Source of the DNA: Oscillospiraceae bacterium
GTDB taxonomy: Bacteria; Bacillota; Clostridia; Oscillospirales; Oscillospiraceae
Assembly (NCBI GenBank): GCA_017429325.1
Contig: JAFRPC010000054.1
Span: 32,930 to 96,929, forward strand
DNA length: 64,000 nt
Reading direction: 5' to 3'
Shown one piece after another: positions 9,657-18,742 of the stretch. Below the pieces are notes generated by a model, which did no database searches, was not told where the DNA came from, and saw only the letters and a program-made list of their open reading frames with translations. Made by a program: the position numbers and the translations under genes. Every line of letters starts with the position of its first letter. The first letter of the stretch is position 1.

Positions 9657-10544
9657 TTACCCGCGCACCTTGCCCTCGGCGACCTGCTTCAGGTGTTCGC
9701 CGTAGGGCGATTTTCCGTAAGCTGTGGCGGCTGCCATCAGTTCGTCGTGGGTCAGCCAGCCCTTGCGGAAGCCGATCTCCTCCGGGGCGGAGATCTCAAT
9801 GCCCGTGCGGGTCTGCATGACGCGGACGAAATCCGTCGCCTCCGCCAGGGCCTCCATGGTGCCCGTGTCCAGCCAGGCAAAGCCGCGGCCCAGGAGCTTC
9901 ACGTCCAGCAGGTCATCCTTCAGATACATCTCGTTGAGGGTCGTGATCTCCAGCTCTCCGCGCCAGGAGGGCTTCACCTCGGCGGCCCGCTTGCTGACGC
10001 CCTTGGGGTAGAAATAGAGGCCCGTGACGGCGTAATTGCTCTTGGGCTGCTTGGGCTTCTCCTCAATGGACAGGGCCTTGCCCCTCATGTCAAATTCCAC
10101 CACGCCGAAGCGCTCCGGGTCGTTGACGTAGTAGCCGAAGACCGTGGCCCGGTTTCGCTTCTCCGCGTTGTCCACCGCGCCCCAGAGCAGACGGCTGAAA
10201 CCGTTTCCGTAGAAGATGTTGTCGCCCAGCACCATAGCGCAGGCCTCGTCGCCGATGAATTCCTCGCCGATCAGGAAGGCCTGGGCCAGGCCGTCGGGAG
10301 AGGGCTGCTCGGCGTAGCTGAGCTGAAGGCCGAACTGGTGTCCGTCCCCTAACAGCCGCTTGAAGTTGGGCAGGTCCACGGGGGTGGAGATGACCAGGAT
10401 TTCCCGGATCCCCGCCAGCATCAGGGTGGAGAGGGGATAGTATATCATGGGCTTGTTGTAAACCGGGAGCAGCTGTTTCGACGTGACCATGGTCAGCGGG
10501 TAAAGTCTGGTGCCGGCGCCTCCGGCCAAAATGATACCTTTCAT
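9657..10544 (-). CDS. rfbA: Glucose-1-phosphate thymidylyltransferase
   Basis: Makes dTDP-glucose from dTTP and glucose-1-phosphate, the first step of the dTDP-deoxysugar route. 295 residues, typical. The N terminus [17 protein letters not shown] is the nucleotide-binding signature; [29 protein letters not shown] and [10 protein letters not shown]-like segments (here [10 protein letters not shown]) are all present. The ATG at 10544 has AAAGGAG 7 nt upstream. It sits 35 nt downstream of the DegT aminotransferase, supporting one dTDP-amino-sugar pathway. Confidence 0.96.
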   Translation of the reverse strand: MKGIILAGGAGTRLYPLTMVTSKQLLPVYNKPMIYYPLSTLMLAGIREILVISTPVDLPNFKRLLGDGHQFGLQLSYAEQPSPDGLAQAFLIGEEFIGDEACAMVLGDNIFYGNGFSRLLWGAVDNAEKRNRATVFGYYVNDPERFGVVEFDMRGKALSIEEKPKQPKSNYAVTGLYFYPKGVSKRAAEVKPSWRGELEITTLNEMYLKDDLLDVKLLGRGFAWLDTGTMEALAEATDFVRVMQTRTGIEISAPEEIGFRKGWLTHDELMAAATAYGKSPYGEHLKQVAEGKVRG

Positions 10545-10579
10545 AGTGCTTCTCCTTTTCTCTGTGTGCAAATCACAGG

Positions 10580-11665
10580 TTATTCTGTAATGATCTCGCA
10601 GATCCGGTCCACGTCCTCCGGGGCCAGCTCCGGGTAGAGAGGCAGGCAGAGGACGCGCTCGGAGACGTGCTTCGCCACGGGCGTTTCGTCTCCGCGGAAG
10701 CCGTAGGCGGTGCAGTGGTTCGTCAGCGGATAGAAGTATTTGCGTGCATAGATGCCCTGTTCCGCCAGACGGGCAGCAGCCTCGTCCCTGCTGTACTTTG
10801 CGCCGTCAAAGACCACGGGGAAGTAGGCGTAGTTGGAGGAGACCCCGCGCTGCGGCTTCAGCAGCTTCAGGCCCGGTACACCGGCCAAATTACAGCGATA
10901 ACGCTCCGCTGCCTGCCGCCGGGCCTCGATATACACCTCGATGCGCCGCAGATTGCAGATGCCCATGGCGGCGTGGAACTCGCTCATTTTTGCGTTGGGA
11001 GCCGCCTCTGAGATGTCCTCGCCGCAGACGCCGAAGTTTTTGCCCAGGTCCAGCTTCTCCCGGAGGGCCGGGTCCCGGTAGACCGCGCAGCCGCCCTCCA
11101 CGGTGTGGAAGACCTTGGTGGCGTGGAAGGAGAACATGGCGGCGTCTCCGAAGCAGGCGGCGCTGACGCCGTCCTTCTTCACGCCGAAGGCGTGGGCCGC
11201 GTCGTAGAGGACCTTCAGCCCGTGTTTTTTTGCGATTGCATCGATGGCCTCCACGTCGCAGAGGGTCCCGTAGACATGGACCGGCAATATGGCGGAGGTC
11301 TCGGGGGTGATGAGGGCCTCTAACTTTGTCGGGTCCAGGGTGTAGGTCTCCGGGTCCACGTCGCAGAACACGGGCTTGCAGCCGCAGCGGGTGATGGCGT
11401 GGGTGGTGGAGGCGAAGGTGAAGGGGGTGGTGACGACCTCGCCGGTCAGTCCGAAGGCAGCCAGAAGGCCCTCCAGGGCCAGGTGGCCGTTGGTGAAGAG
11501 GGTCACGTTGGGCGCGTCAAAATAGCCCTGGAGCATTCGCTCCAGCGTTTGGTGCTTTTCGCCCATGTTGGTCAGCCACCGGCTGTCCCAGAGGGAGGCG
11601 ATCTCTTCAAAATACTCCTCCTTCGGCGGAAGGGCAGAACGTGTTACGTTGATCGGAACAGACAT
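10580..11665 (-). CDS. DegT/DnrJ/EryC1 sugar aminotransferase (dTDP-4-amino-4,6-dideoxyhexose type)
   Basis: 361-residue PLP enzyme that aminates keto sugars on nucleotide carriers. The PLP-Lys is K184 in [16 protein letters not shown], with DAAHAFG carrying the cofactor Asp. The N terminus ([16 protein letters not shown]...RWLTNMG) resembles VioA-type enzymes, which form dTDP-4-amino-4,6-dideoxyglucose. The genes for its presumed substrate (rfbA, rfbB) lie just downstream. AGGAGA precedes the ATG. Whether the C4 epimer is gluco or galacto cannot be told from sequence. Confidence 0.9.
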   Translation of the reverse strand: MSVPINVTRSALPPKEEYFEEIASLWDSRWLTNMGEKHQTLERMLQGYFDAPNVTLFTNGHLALEGLLAAFGLTGEVVTTPFTFASTTHAITRCGCKPVFCDVDPETYTLDPTKLEALITPETSAILPVHVYGTLCDVEAIDAIAKKHGLKVLYDAAHAFGVKKDGVSAACFGDAAMFSFHATKVFHTVEGGCAVYRDPALREKLDLGKNFGVCGEDISEAAPNAKMSEFHAAMGICNLRRIEVYIEARRQAAERYRCNLAGVPGLKLLKPQRGVSSNYAYFPVVFDGAKYSRDEAAARLAEQGIYARKYFYPLTNHCTAYGFRGDETPVAKHVSERVLCLPLYPELAPEDVDRICEIITE

Positions 11666-11760
11666 AATGATTCTCCTGTTGCTGAAAAGTGCAAGTTAAC
11701 GAGACATTTTCAGCGTATATGAATGATGAATTAAGAGATAGAATCTATGTGATTATAGGG

Positions 11761-12909
11761 TCATGCTTCCTCCCACCAATAATCCTTTGTGGAACTCCAG
11801 CCGATGAGATTCTCAAATTCCCGCTTCATGCCCCTTTGATAAACCATTTGCCACAGGAAGTCCCCATTGTCGTTGCCCTCCATGACACACCAACCATTTT
11901 GAGATAGGACAAAATCCCACCCGACGTAATTCAGTGTTTCTGGCAGTTCCTGGGCAACAGCTGTAGCCAATTTGCATAGGAAATCCCATTCCGGCACAAC
12001 AAAGCCATTGAACTGTACCCCAGATTGAGGATGCTTCTCGAAGATCAAACCTTTCTCGGTCATCCCGACGGTATCGACAATCCCTGTTTCTGCGTTGATG
12101 CCCGCGACGATAGCGCCGCGGCCTTCGCTCATAATAACCTCGTTGTTAACTCCGACCTTCAGCCAGGGTCCGTAGACATGAACGTGGCCATTCTCCCGAA
12201 CGGTTGTGACGCGAACGCCGTTGACGGAATTCGGATGGAGCACACTCATTCGGTCATCCTGTCGGATTACTTCCTCGATGATGATCGCGGAGTCCTTTCC
12301 CTGCAGGAAGCGGGTCTGGTTACTGATGCCCTCCTCCAGAATCTCAAGAAACACCTTCTTAAGGTCCCTGCGTTCTTCCGGTCCGATCTCCATAAAATGA
12401 ATGCCGCGTCCATTGGATTGATCCAAGGGCTTAATTATGATAGAAGGATGCTGCTCAACAAAATCGCAGAATTTGTCAAAATCATTTTCACTGCGAAGAA
12501 TCTCAACGTCCCTTAAATAATACGGCTCGAATTTTTTAAAGGTTTCGTATTTATTTTCGAACAAATACGTATCTGCTCTGCGGTTGAGATGGTTTCGGAA
12601 CTCAACGCGATCATGCAGCAACGCATAGGTTTTAATCTCCTCATGGGGTTTTTCCCATAAGTGATAGATAAAATAATCCCCGATACTCGCGCCGTACATC
12701 CAATAATACCAGATGGTCTGATACAGTTCTCGCTCTATCGTTTCAGAGTCATTCGTGTTCATGAAGCTGCCGATTTGCTCTTTCAGCAGGCGCAGTTTTC
12801 TCTCGTTATAGGTACCGGTCTGCTGCTCTGCCAGCGCTTTTCCCTGTCGGCGTATTTCCTCAAAATCGTTCGTAAATGTTAAGCAAGGCTTGTAAATAAT
12901 TTTGCTCAT
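11761..12909 (-). CDS. Sugar-transfer-associated ATP-grasp protein
   Basis: 382 residues resembling the ATPgrasp_ST family, found in surface-polysaccharide loci. It has IIIKPLDQSNGRGIHF (nucleotide-binding Lys), IIEEVIRQ and the acidic metal motif MEGNDNGDF near the C terminus. The first 120 residues are a family-specific helical region. The biochemical reaction is not established; amide or ester formation on a sugar or lipid-linked glycan is the usual proposal. AGAGGA lies before the ATG. The gene is visibly richer in A+T than the rfb genes next to it, a sign of mosaic assembly of the locus. Confidence 0.8.
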   Translation of the reverse strand: MSKIIYKPCLTFTNDFEEIRRQGKALAEQQTGTYNERKLRLLKEQIGSFMNTNDSETIERELYQTIWYYWMYGASIGDYFIYHLWEKPHEEIKTYALLHDRVEFRNHLNRRADTYLFENKYETFKKFEPYYLRDVEILRSENDFDKFCDFVEQHPSIIIKPLDQSNGRGIHFMEIGPEERRDLKKVFLEILEEGISNQTRFLQGKDSAIIIEEVIRQDDRMSVLHPNSVNGVRVTTVRENGHVHVYGPWLKVGVNNEVIMSEGRGAIVAGINAETGIVDTVGMTEKGLIFEKHPQSGVQFNGFVVPEWDFLCKLATAVAQELPETLNYVGWDFVLSQNGWCVMEGNDNGDFLWQMVYQRGMKREFENLIGWSSTKDYWWEEA

Positions 12910-12997
12910 AGTATTTCCTCTATTTATACTGATTAGCAGATCATAAATATCGACATTCAGAAAAAATGTTTAGCCAGAAAAAGGTAGTAAGATGCGA

Positions 12998-14032
12998 TTA
13001 TGCCACAAAACCAAAGCATCTTGCTATCTTTGGATTAAGCAATCTCACTACAATTTTTTCAAGCTGTAAGATGATAACAATAGTAAAAACAGTGATTACC
13101 CCTGCCTTAAGCGTTCCCCTTGTGTGCCATAGATCAATCTCCCAAAACCGGTTCGACAATGAGGCAAGAATACGAAACAAATAGTAATGTACGCAGAGGA
13201 TCACCATGGAGTGCTTCCCGAGATGCATCAGGAGTCGCTTGATGTTGTTCCATGGAAGCAAATCGGAGCGTTTTTCCGCCAGCGCTTGGGAAAGAACCAC
13301 ATAAACGACAATTCCGGATATACCTGCTATTACGCAGTAAACATACTGTCCGTAGAAACATCGGATGACGGAGATGCGGTCATTCAGTATGACTCCGAAA
13401 AGAATGTTTACTGTCAGGGCAAAAAGAAGAATTACGGCCCGACGCTTTCCTGAAGCGGGCGTCAAGTGTTTCTCTTTCGAAATACAAGCCCCGAGGCCGA
13501 AAAAGAAAAAGGCAATCGGTACAGTTCCAAGTTTCAGGAAATAGCTCGAATCCTCTAATAACCACCCCAAAAACAGCATCACCACTAAAACACTGTAGAT
13601 TGCGAGGGGTGGAAGACGCAGATAATCAAAACATACGTATAAGACTTTGACAAAGAATAAGGTCAACAAAAACCAGATCGGAGCATTCCAACATATAGTT
13701 GCACGCCAAAGAATCATTCGCTTGATGCTTTGAAGAATATCAGCCCCGACAGCGATATCGATAAGTGTGGAAAGTACATCCCACAGGACAAAGGGAACCA
13801 AAAGCCGGAGCGCATTTGTTTTTAGTTCTGCCAGCATATGCTCTTTCTGTTTATATGTATAACCTGATAGGAAGAAAAAAAGAAACATATGGAAAGAATA
13901 GATATGCTTTTCAAGACAGAGATTGGGGAACAAATGCCCAAAAACCACAAAAACGATCCCGATACCTTTTAATATATCAATCCATTCGATACGTGGGCGG
14001 ACAGGTTGGTTCATATTTGATCGTGTAATCAT
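12998..14032 (-). CDS. Acyltransferase-3 family membrane O-acyltransferase (1)
   Basis: 344-residue integral membrane protein with about ten hydrophobic helices. The N-terminal signature RIEWIDILKGIGIVFVVFGH, with its catalytic His, and the following YSFHMFLFFFLSGY are hallmarks of acyltransferase-3 (OafA/WecH-like) proteins, which acetylate or succinylate surface sugars. The start at 14032 overlaps the stop of the upstream asparagine-synthase-like gene as ATGA, so translation is coupled. The region is A+T rich. The acyl group and target cannot be read from sequence. Confidence 0.87.
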   Translation of the reverse strand: MITRSNMNQPVRPRIEWIDILKGIGIVFVVFGHLFPNLCLEKHIYSFHMFLFFFLSGYTYKQKEHMLAELKTNALRLLVPFVLWDVLSTLIDIAVGADILQSIKRMILWRATICWNAPIWFLLTLFFVKVLYVCFDYLRLPPLAIYSVLVVMLFLGWLLEDSSYFLKLGTVPIAFFFFGLGACISKEKHLTPASGKRRAVILLFALTVNILFGVILNDRISVIRCFYGQYVYCVIAGISGIVVYVVLSQALAEKRSDLLPWNNIKRLLMHLGKHSMVILCVHYYLFRILASLSNRFWEIDLWHTRGTLKAGVITVFTIVIILQLEKIVVRLLNPKIARCFGFVA

Positions 14033-15042
14033 TCTTCGTCCAGATTCAAAATCCGTTCCAGCGCCCAAACCAGCCACTTCTGATCGCCGGTCATGCCATC
14101 TGTGCAGTGCGGCCAAAACTCAGGCCTCTTCGGGCCGTTCCAATCCCGCATCCATTCGTTCATGGGACGGGGCATAGGAAGCTTCTGCGGCACAGCAAAA
14201 TCGGGGTACAGGCGTTGGAACACCTCTCTGACGAGATATTTGTTTTCACCTCTGCGGATTCTGCTATAATCCAACTCCACGTCCAAGCGGGTTTCCGCAT
14301 ACGGGAGCACGAACTCCAGCTCAGCCAACGCGGAGGGATTCAGATAAGAGGCGACGCTTTCCTGAATATAGATATTGGACATAAACCGGTAGGGATCGAC
14401 GATGCCGTCTTTCTCATATGCGCGAATCGGTTCCACCGGCAATTCAAATTCTCGGAGCGCGGCATATGGCATTACATAGGTGAAGCGCTCTACAAATTCT
14501 CCGAAGCGCCAATCCTTGGACAAAATATTGCTCTGCCCACCGTATATGGCGTCCGCTGCTTCGCCAAAGATCAGCCGCTCGATTCCGTCCTGCTTCGCCC
14601 GGAGCGCGGCCTTGTAGATCTGCACCTCAATCGAGTGGATCGGCGCTCCTTTACGCCTCATCAGTGCGTCTGCATACCGTTCAAAATCCTCCCAGTAAAT
14701 CTCGACAACCCGATGCTCCAACCCGCAAGCCTTTGCGTATTCTGCCGCAATAGGCGTCTCATCTGTTACCTGCATGCCGGGAACGACACATTTGAATGTA
14801 TAAGCGATAGAGCCTTTGGGCATAAACCTCGCCAGAATTGCAGAATCGATGCCGCCGGAGAGAGCAAGCGCGGTTTTCGGCCCGGCTGCAGTTGTTACCC
14901 GCTTTTCCAAATACTGTTCGAGCGCATAGGAATCCCTGATCGGAACACGGTTCGGGAAAAATTGATTGATGGTATGCGTTTGCAGAGGCCTCGGCATACG
15001 ATACATCAAAAAAGCGCTCATTTCAGCTGTTGTCAGTTTCAT
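14029..15042 (-). CDS. Asparagine-synthase-like amidotransferase without glutaminase domain
   Basis: 337 residues covering only the synthetase half. The PP-loop ALSGGIDSAIL (61-67) adenylates a carboxylate, and GEAADAIYGG plus the C-terminal EWMRDW region fit the AsnB synthetase core. The N-terminal Ntn glutaminase domain is absent, so ammonia or another amine must come from elsewhere. Asn-synthase-like proteins in O-antigen loci (WbpS-type) amidate uronic acids; with two UDP-sugar dehydrogenases in this locus that is a reasonable role (inference). AGAGG lies 7 nt before the ATG; the gene is 10 nt from the cytidylyltransferase. Confidence 0.84.
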   Translation of the reverse strand: MKLTTAEMSAFLMYRMPRPLQTHTINQFFPNRVPIRDSYALEQYLEKRVTTAAGPKTALALSGGIDSAILARFMPKGSIAYTFKCVVPGMQVTDETPIAAEYAKACGLEHRVVEIYWEDFERYADALMRRKGAPIHSIEVQIYKAALRAKQDGIERLIFGEAADAIYGGQSNILSKDWRFGEFVERFTYVMPYAALREFELPVEPIRAYEKDGIVDPYRFMSNIYIQESVASYLNPSALAELEFVLPYAETRLDVELDYSRIRRGENKYLVREVFQRLYPDFAVPQKLPMPRPMNEWMRDWNGPKRPEFWPHCTDGMTGDQKWLVWALERILNLDEE

Positions 15043-15052
15043 AATGATGCCT

Positions 15053-15487
15053 CTATTTTACATCAGCTAAATTATCTTTGCGGACTGCGTTTAGTGCGGC
15101 TGTGATTTTGGTGGTAGAAATCCCCCTCGTATAGGGGAAATAGACGATCTTGATGCCCTCCCGGGCAAACTCTTCCTCGTATTTCTTCCACTTTTCTGTC
15201 CCATACCAATCGTCTCCGACGAAGAGCATCGTCGCGCCCAGCTCCTTGCAGGCCTTCAGCTTGTCCATATCATACTGCGGAACCGCTGCGTCAACGTATT
15301 TGATGCTCCGGACGATCTCGATCCTGTCCTCAAAGGGGATCATCGCGTTTTTCCCTTTGTATCGCACCAACTCATCCACAGTAACGCCGACGACGAGCTT
15401 GTCGCACATGCCCTTTGCATTTTTCAACAGATTCAGGTGTCCGATATGGAACAGATCGTACACCCCTGTTGTATAACCAATAACCAT
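15053..15487 (-). CDS. Glycerol-3-phosphate cytidylyltransferase-like protein
   Basis: 144 residues, close to TagD/GCT (about 130). The nucleotidyltransferase signature FHIGHLNLLKNAK (HxGH) is at residues 14-24 and ISTTKI lies near the C terminus; RYKGK and PFEDRIEIV also match. TagD activates glycerol-3-phosphate to CDP-glycerol for teichoic acids. A TagF-like polymerase gene at 26564-27724 and two LicD genes give it plausible partners. AAGGAGG lies 6 nt upstream of the ATG. Another polyol phosphate as substrate is possible. Confidence 0.87.
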   Translation of the reverse strand: MVIGYTTGVYDLFHIGHLNLLKNAKGMCDKLVVGVTVDELVRYKGKNAMIPFEDRIEIVRSIKYVDAAVPQYDMDKLKACKELGATMLFVGDDWYGTEKWKKYEEEFAREGIKIVYFPYTRGISTTKITAALNAVRKDNLADVK

Positions 15488-15499
15488 TTGAGTCCTCCT

Positions 15500-16435
15500 T
15501 TACAATTGACTCTCGAACACTCGATTACAGTCTTTCTTGTATTCCTCCAGAAAATCCGCATAAGGTATGTCGGGGTCAAAAATCGTTGTACTGTGCCAGT
15601 TTCCGCGTTTTGCCAGAGGCGGGAGCTGCATATAATCGCCATATTTGATCCGCAGCATTCGGTCCCAACCAACGGGAATCTGGAACTCATAGTCTTCATA
15701 GGGATGCGGGATCGATGCGGCAAAATCCTCAGTATAATACAGCTGGAGAAAGCCTATTGCTGTAACCACGATCCGCCTCATAAAAGCAGAATTTGTCGCA
15801 TTATATTGCGTCGCAATTCTTTGGATCTCATCATATGCATCTACCGGATCACGTCCGGACCAATTTTTGATCCTTTCCTGGTTTTTTTCGTCAAGCCACG
15901 GATTTGTCAACCGCATGTAGGTACTGTTTTCGTAATTGAGGCGGTCGAGTTTATGGAAATTCTCCATGTCCCCTTCCATCCAGCGATCCACCGGAAAAAT
16001 AGAAATCCAGATCCCATGGTGGATCGGTTGAAAGGCGAAAGGCTTCACTATCGCTGTTGTATTGTCATTCACTAAGCGTGAATAGGAATATGCATAATAC
16101 GGGTCCAAATGTGGATTCTCCAAACAGTACGGAGCCTTGAATTCCTCCGAGAGGAGCAACAGTTTTTCATAATCTTCCCTGGGCATTTCGACGTCTATAT
16201 CGTCATCCCATGGAATAAAGCCATTGTGCCGGATCGCTCCGAGCAGAGAACCGCCGCATAAGAAGTATTTTAGGCCATTTTTTCTGCAAACGGAATCAAA
16301 TTCGACCAGCATATCCAGAAGGACCGCAAACAATCTCTTCCTTTTGCCCGTTACAAAGAAGCCCAGTTTTTCTTCCGGAAGCAGAAATTCCTCATTTATG
16401 ATCCCTTTGTTAAGAATTCTTTCCGCCTCAGTCAT
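15500..16435 (-). CDS. LicD-family phosphotransferase (1)
   Basis: 311 residues. The core LicD motif lies around residues 60-90: FLCGGSLLGAIRHNGFIPWDDDIDVEMPREDY split across that stretch, with the metal-binding DDDID typical of nucleotidyltransferase-fold LicD proteins. These transfer phosphocholine or other phospho-groups (ribitol-P, glycerol-P) from CDP carriers to sugars. It overlaps the upstream epimerase gene by 4 nt (ATGA) and is followed by the TagD-like gene, which supports a CDP-polyol donor. Moderately A+T rich. Confidence 0.9.
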   Translation of the reverse strand: MTEAERILNKGIINEEFLLPEEKLGFFVTGKRKRLFAVLLDMLVEFDSVCRKNGLKYFLCGGSLLGAIRHNGFIPWDDDIDVEMPREDYEKLLLLSEEFKAPYCLENPHLDPYYAYSYSRLVNDNTTAIVKPFAFQPIHHGIWISIFPVDRWMEGDMENFHKLDRLNYENSTYMRLTNPWLDEKNQERIKNWSGRDPVDAYDEIQRIATQYNATNSAFMRRIVVTAIGFLQLYYTEDFAASIPHPYEDYEFQIPVGWDRMLRIKYGDYMQLPPLAKRGNWHSTTIFDPDIPYADFLEEYKKDCNRVFESQL

Positions 16436-17325
16436 AACCTTACCACTCCCCCAAGCAGCTCTGTATAGTATTCCTCGATCATTTTTTCACTCGTCACCGT
16501 TGGATTCCATCTTGTATCGTGCATCATTCGGGTGCAATCCATTCCTGAATTTTTCAGCGCTTGATTGCTTTCTTGGACGATGAGCTCACCCGAATAGCCG
16601 TGCGCTTTCATTGTGTTTATCACAGTTGATGCATAATCAAGGATGGTCATCTGTTTCCCAATGCCTAAATTGTAGACACCCTTTCTCTCCTGATCCGGGA
16701 GCCGGATCAGCGCCTGCAGGCCGGATACCGCGTCTTTTACATCGAGAAGGGCCGCATTCTGATATGGCGCTGTGAGCACGATAGGCTCCCCTTCGAAGAT
16801 CTTCTTTGTGAACGTGAAAAGGAAGCGCTGCTTCATGTTGATGCTGGCCAGTCGGACGTTTGTGATAAAGGCCGCGCAGGCGGAAGCGAGAAATATCTTC
16901 TCGGCGGCATATTTTGCCATGCTGTATAGGTCGATAGGCGCGATCTCGGAATCCTCCGTCTGAAGCTCCCCCTCCGGCAGCCGTTTGTAGACGCCCTGAG
17001 AGGAAATGTTGATCAAAGAGCCTGTGCCGATCCTTTTGAGTGCGGCGGCCAGCTTCGCGGTGAAATCCAGCGCGTCGGCCAGCAAATGCGGGTCGTTGCT
17101 CCTCACAAAGGCGCAGTTCACGACAACGTCGACCCGGGGGGCGTTCCCCTTCAGAAGCTCGCAGTTGGGGATCGTCTGCAAATAATCATTGCACTCGTAT
17201 CGGTCTGTAAACCCGTTGTCGTCCTCTACCGCTCCGATGACGAGGTAATGTTTTTCCTCCGCCAGGGCCTTTACCAGATGGCTCCCGATAAAGCCTGTGG
17301 AGCCGGTCACCAATATCGTTCTCAT
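16432..17325 (-). CDS. NAD-dependent epimerase/dehydratase family protein
   Basis: 297-residue extended short-chain dehydrogenase. Rossmann motif ILVTGSTGFIGSHL at the N terminus; ISSQGVYKR and YSMAKYAAEK (catalytic Tyr-x3-Lys) are present. Family members epimerise, dehydrate or reduce nucleotide sugars. The exact reaction is not recognisable; a 4-reductase or C2/C4 epimerase are both possible. GAGGAG lies 5 nt before the ATG, and the stop overlaps the LicD start, so the two are translationally coupled. Confidence 0.83.
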   Translation of the reverse strand: MRTILVTGSTGFIGSHLVKALAEEKHYLVIGAVEDDNGFTDRYECNDYLQTIPNCELLKGNAPRVDVVVNCAFVRSNDPHLLADALDFTAKLAAALKRIGTGSLINISSQGVYKRLPEGELQTEDSEIAPIDLYSMAKYAAEKIFLASACAAFITNVRLASINMKQRFLFTFTKKIFEGEPIVLTAPYQNAALLDVKDAVSGLQALIRLPDQERKGVYNLGIGKQMTILDYASTVINTMKAHGYSGELIVQESNQALKNSGMDCTRMMHDTRWNPTVTSEKMIEEYYTELLGGVVRL

Positions 17326-17394
17326 AGATACTCCTCACATAATCTGACAGATCCCGCCGCGCCGGAGCCCTCCGGCGTTCGGGAAGTCAAGCGA

Positions 17395-18699
17395 TCATAA
17401 GAATCCGAACACCCGTTTCGGCTCCATGCCGATCAGCATGTCATTCCCCTGCGCATCCGTCGCGTGAACGGCGGCATTGATCCGTTCTATGACCCGTGCC
17501 AGCGCCTCCCTGCTCTCAGTCACGATTACAAAGCGAAGCATGATCTGCCGCAGAGAGTCACCGGTTGGAACGGTGGAGCCGACCGGATAGCGGTTTTCAA
17601 TCTGAATCACCTCGGGCAGGCTGCGGACCGCTTCAAGCCCACGAATCTCAGCAACCACGCCTCCTGCTGAAGCGAAGGAGACAATCGCGCAACATTTGCC
17701 GTCCAAATCAGGCTTTTCCAACCCCAGAGCATAGGTTGCTGTGCCAAGGAGGATGTAGTCGAGCAGCATAAAAACCTGGTTTTGACCGGTAATCCGCTCC
17801 AGGAATCTGCAAGGCGCTTCCGCTGCGCTGCGCAGACCGGCCTCAAAAATGTAAAACGCGTCCCTTCGGTCGTCGTAGAGACCCTGGAAAAAGATAATTG
17901 CGGTATCCAGGCCAATGCCCTCGCAGAGGGCGGTCAGGCGAGGGCCCACGATTTGGACAAACCGTTTTTGGAACAGGGCGGGGTAGACCCTCGCAATGGG
18001 GACGGTGGTGACGCTGCCCACGTGAAGGGCGACCGGATATCGGTTATCGACGCAGGCCAAGGCGGCTTTTCCGCGGCAGATTGTATAGTGCGCCGTAAAT
18101 TCATGGCCCTGCACAAATTCTTCAATGATAATTTGTTGGGATGCTGAAACTTCGAAGGCGTCGGAGACCGCCTGGAGCAGAGCATCCGCGGTCTCGCAGA
18201 TGGTGACGCCTTGGGATGAGGAACCGTCTACGGGCTTTACGACGAGGGGATACCGCAAATATGCCTTGTCAAAGCGCTCGAATTCCGCCTCGGAGCCTGA
18301 AAACCATTCCCTTGGAGTCTGTACGCTGTAATCCCTGCAGAGGGCCTTGAACCGGTCCTTCTTTTCGATCAGGTCCCATTGGTCTTCGTTGAAATAGAAG
18401 CGCAAACCAAGGGATTCACTCAGCTTCCGGGCCTGGATCAGATTGAACTCACTGATCCCAGCAAACACGCCGTCGATCCTTTCCCTGCGGCAGTACTCCG
18501 CCAGGGTGTCTATATCCGCCGTGCTGACGTAAAGGACCTCGTCTGCAAGCTGCTTCGCCGGGGATTTTTCGATCGGCAGATAGTCCGTTACGGTCACGTG
18601 TGCGCCGTTTTGCTTCGCGTATTCCACAAGCTCACAGGACATGGTGTTTGAGCCGAGCATCAATAGCCTTTTCCCGTCATATTTCTTCATTTCTTGCAC
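17395..18699 (-). CDS. ATP-grasp ligase, PylC/CarB-like (C)
   Basis: 434 residues. The N-terminal Rossmann domain (KRLLMLGSNTMSCELVEYAK) is followed by an ATP-grasp core with YPLVVKPVDGSSSQGV (K155). The distal acidic motif is IFEAGLRSAAEAPCRF, rather than the NPRxGGG of the other copies, so its active site differs from paralogues A and B. The start is uncertain: a GTG at 18699 with GGAG 5 nt upstream, or an ATG 9 nt downstream. It lies 43 nt after paralogue B. Substrate unknown; amide bond formation with an amino acid is the family norm. Confidence 0.8.
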   Translation of the reverse strand: MQEMKKYDGKRLLMLGSNTMSCELVEYAKQNGAHVTVTDYLPIEKSPAKQLADEVLYVSTADIDTLAEYCRRERIDGVFAGISEFNLIQARKLSESLGLRFYFNEDQWDLIEKKDRFKALCRDYSVQTPREWFSGSEAEFERFDKAYLRYPLVVKPVDGSSSQGVTICETADALLQAVSDAFEVSASQQIIIEEFVQGHEFTAHYTICRGKAALACVDNRYPVALHVGSVTTVPIARVYPALFQKRFVQIVGPRLTALCEGIGLDTAIIFFQGLYDDRRDAFYIFEAGLRSAAEAPCRFLERITGQNQVFMLLDYILLGTATYALGLEKPDLDGKCCAIVSFASAGGVVAEIRGLEAVRSLPEVIQIENRYPVGSTVPTGDSLRQIMLRFVIVTESREALARVIERINAAVHATDAQGNDMLIGMEPKRVFGFL

Positions 18700-18742
18700 G
18701 CATCTCCATTGCAGCCGCGTTTGGTTGTTCTTTTTCCGTCGG

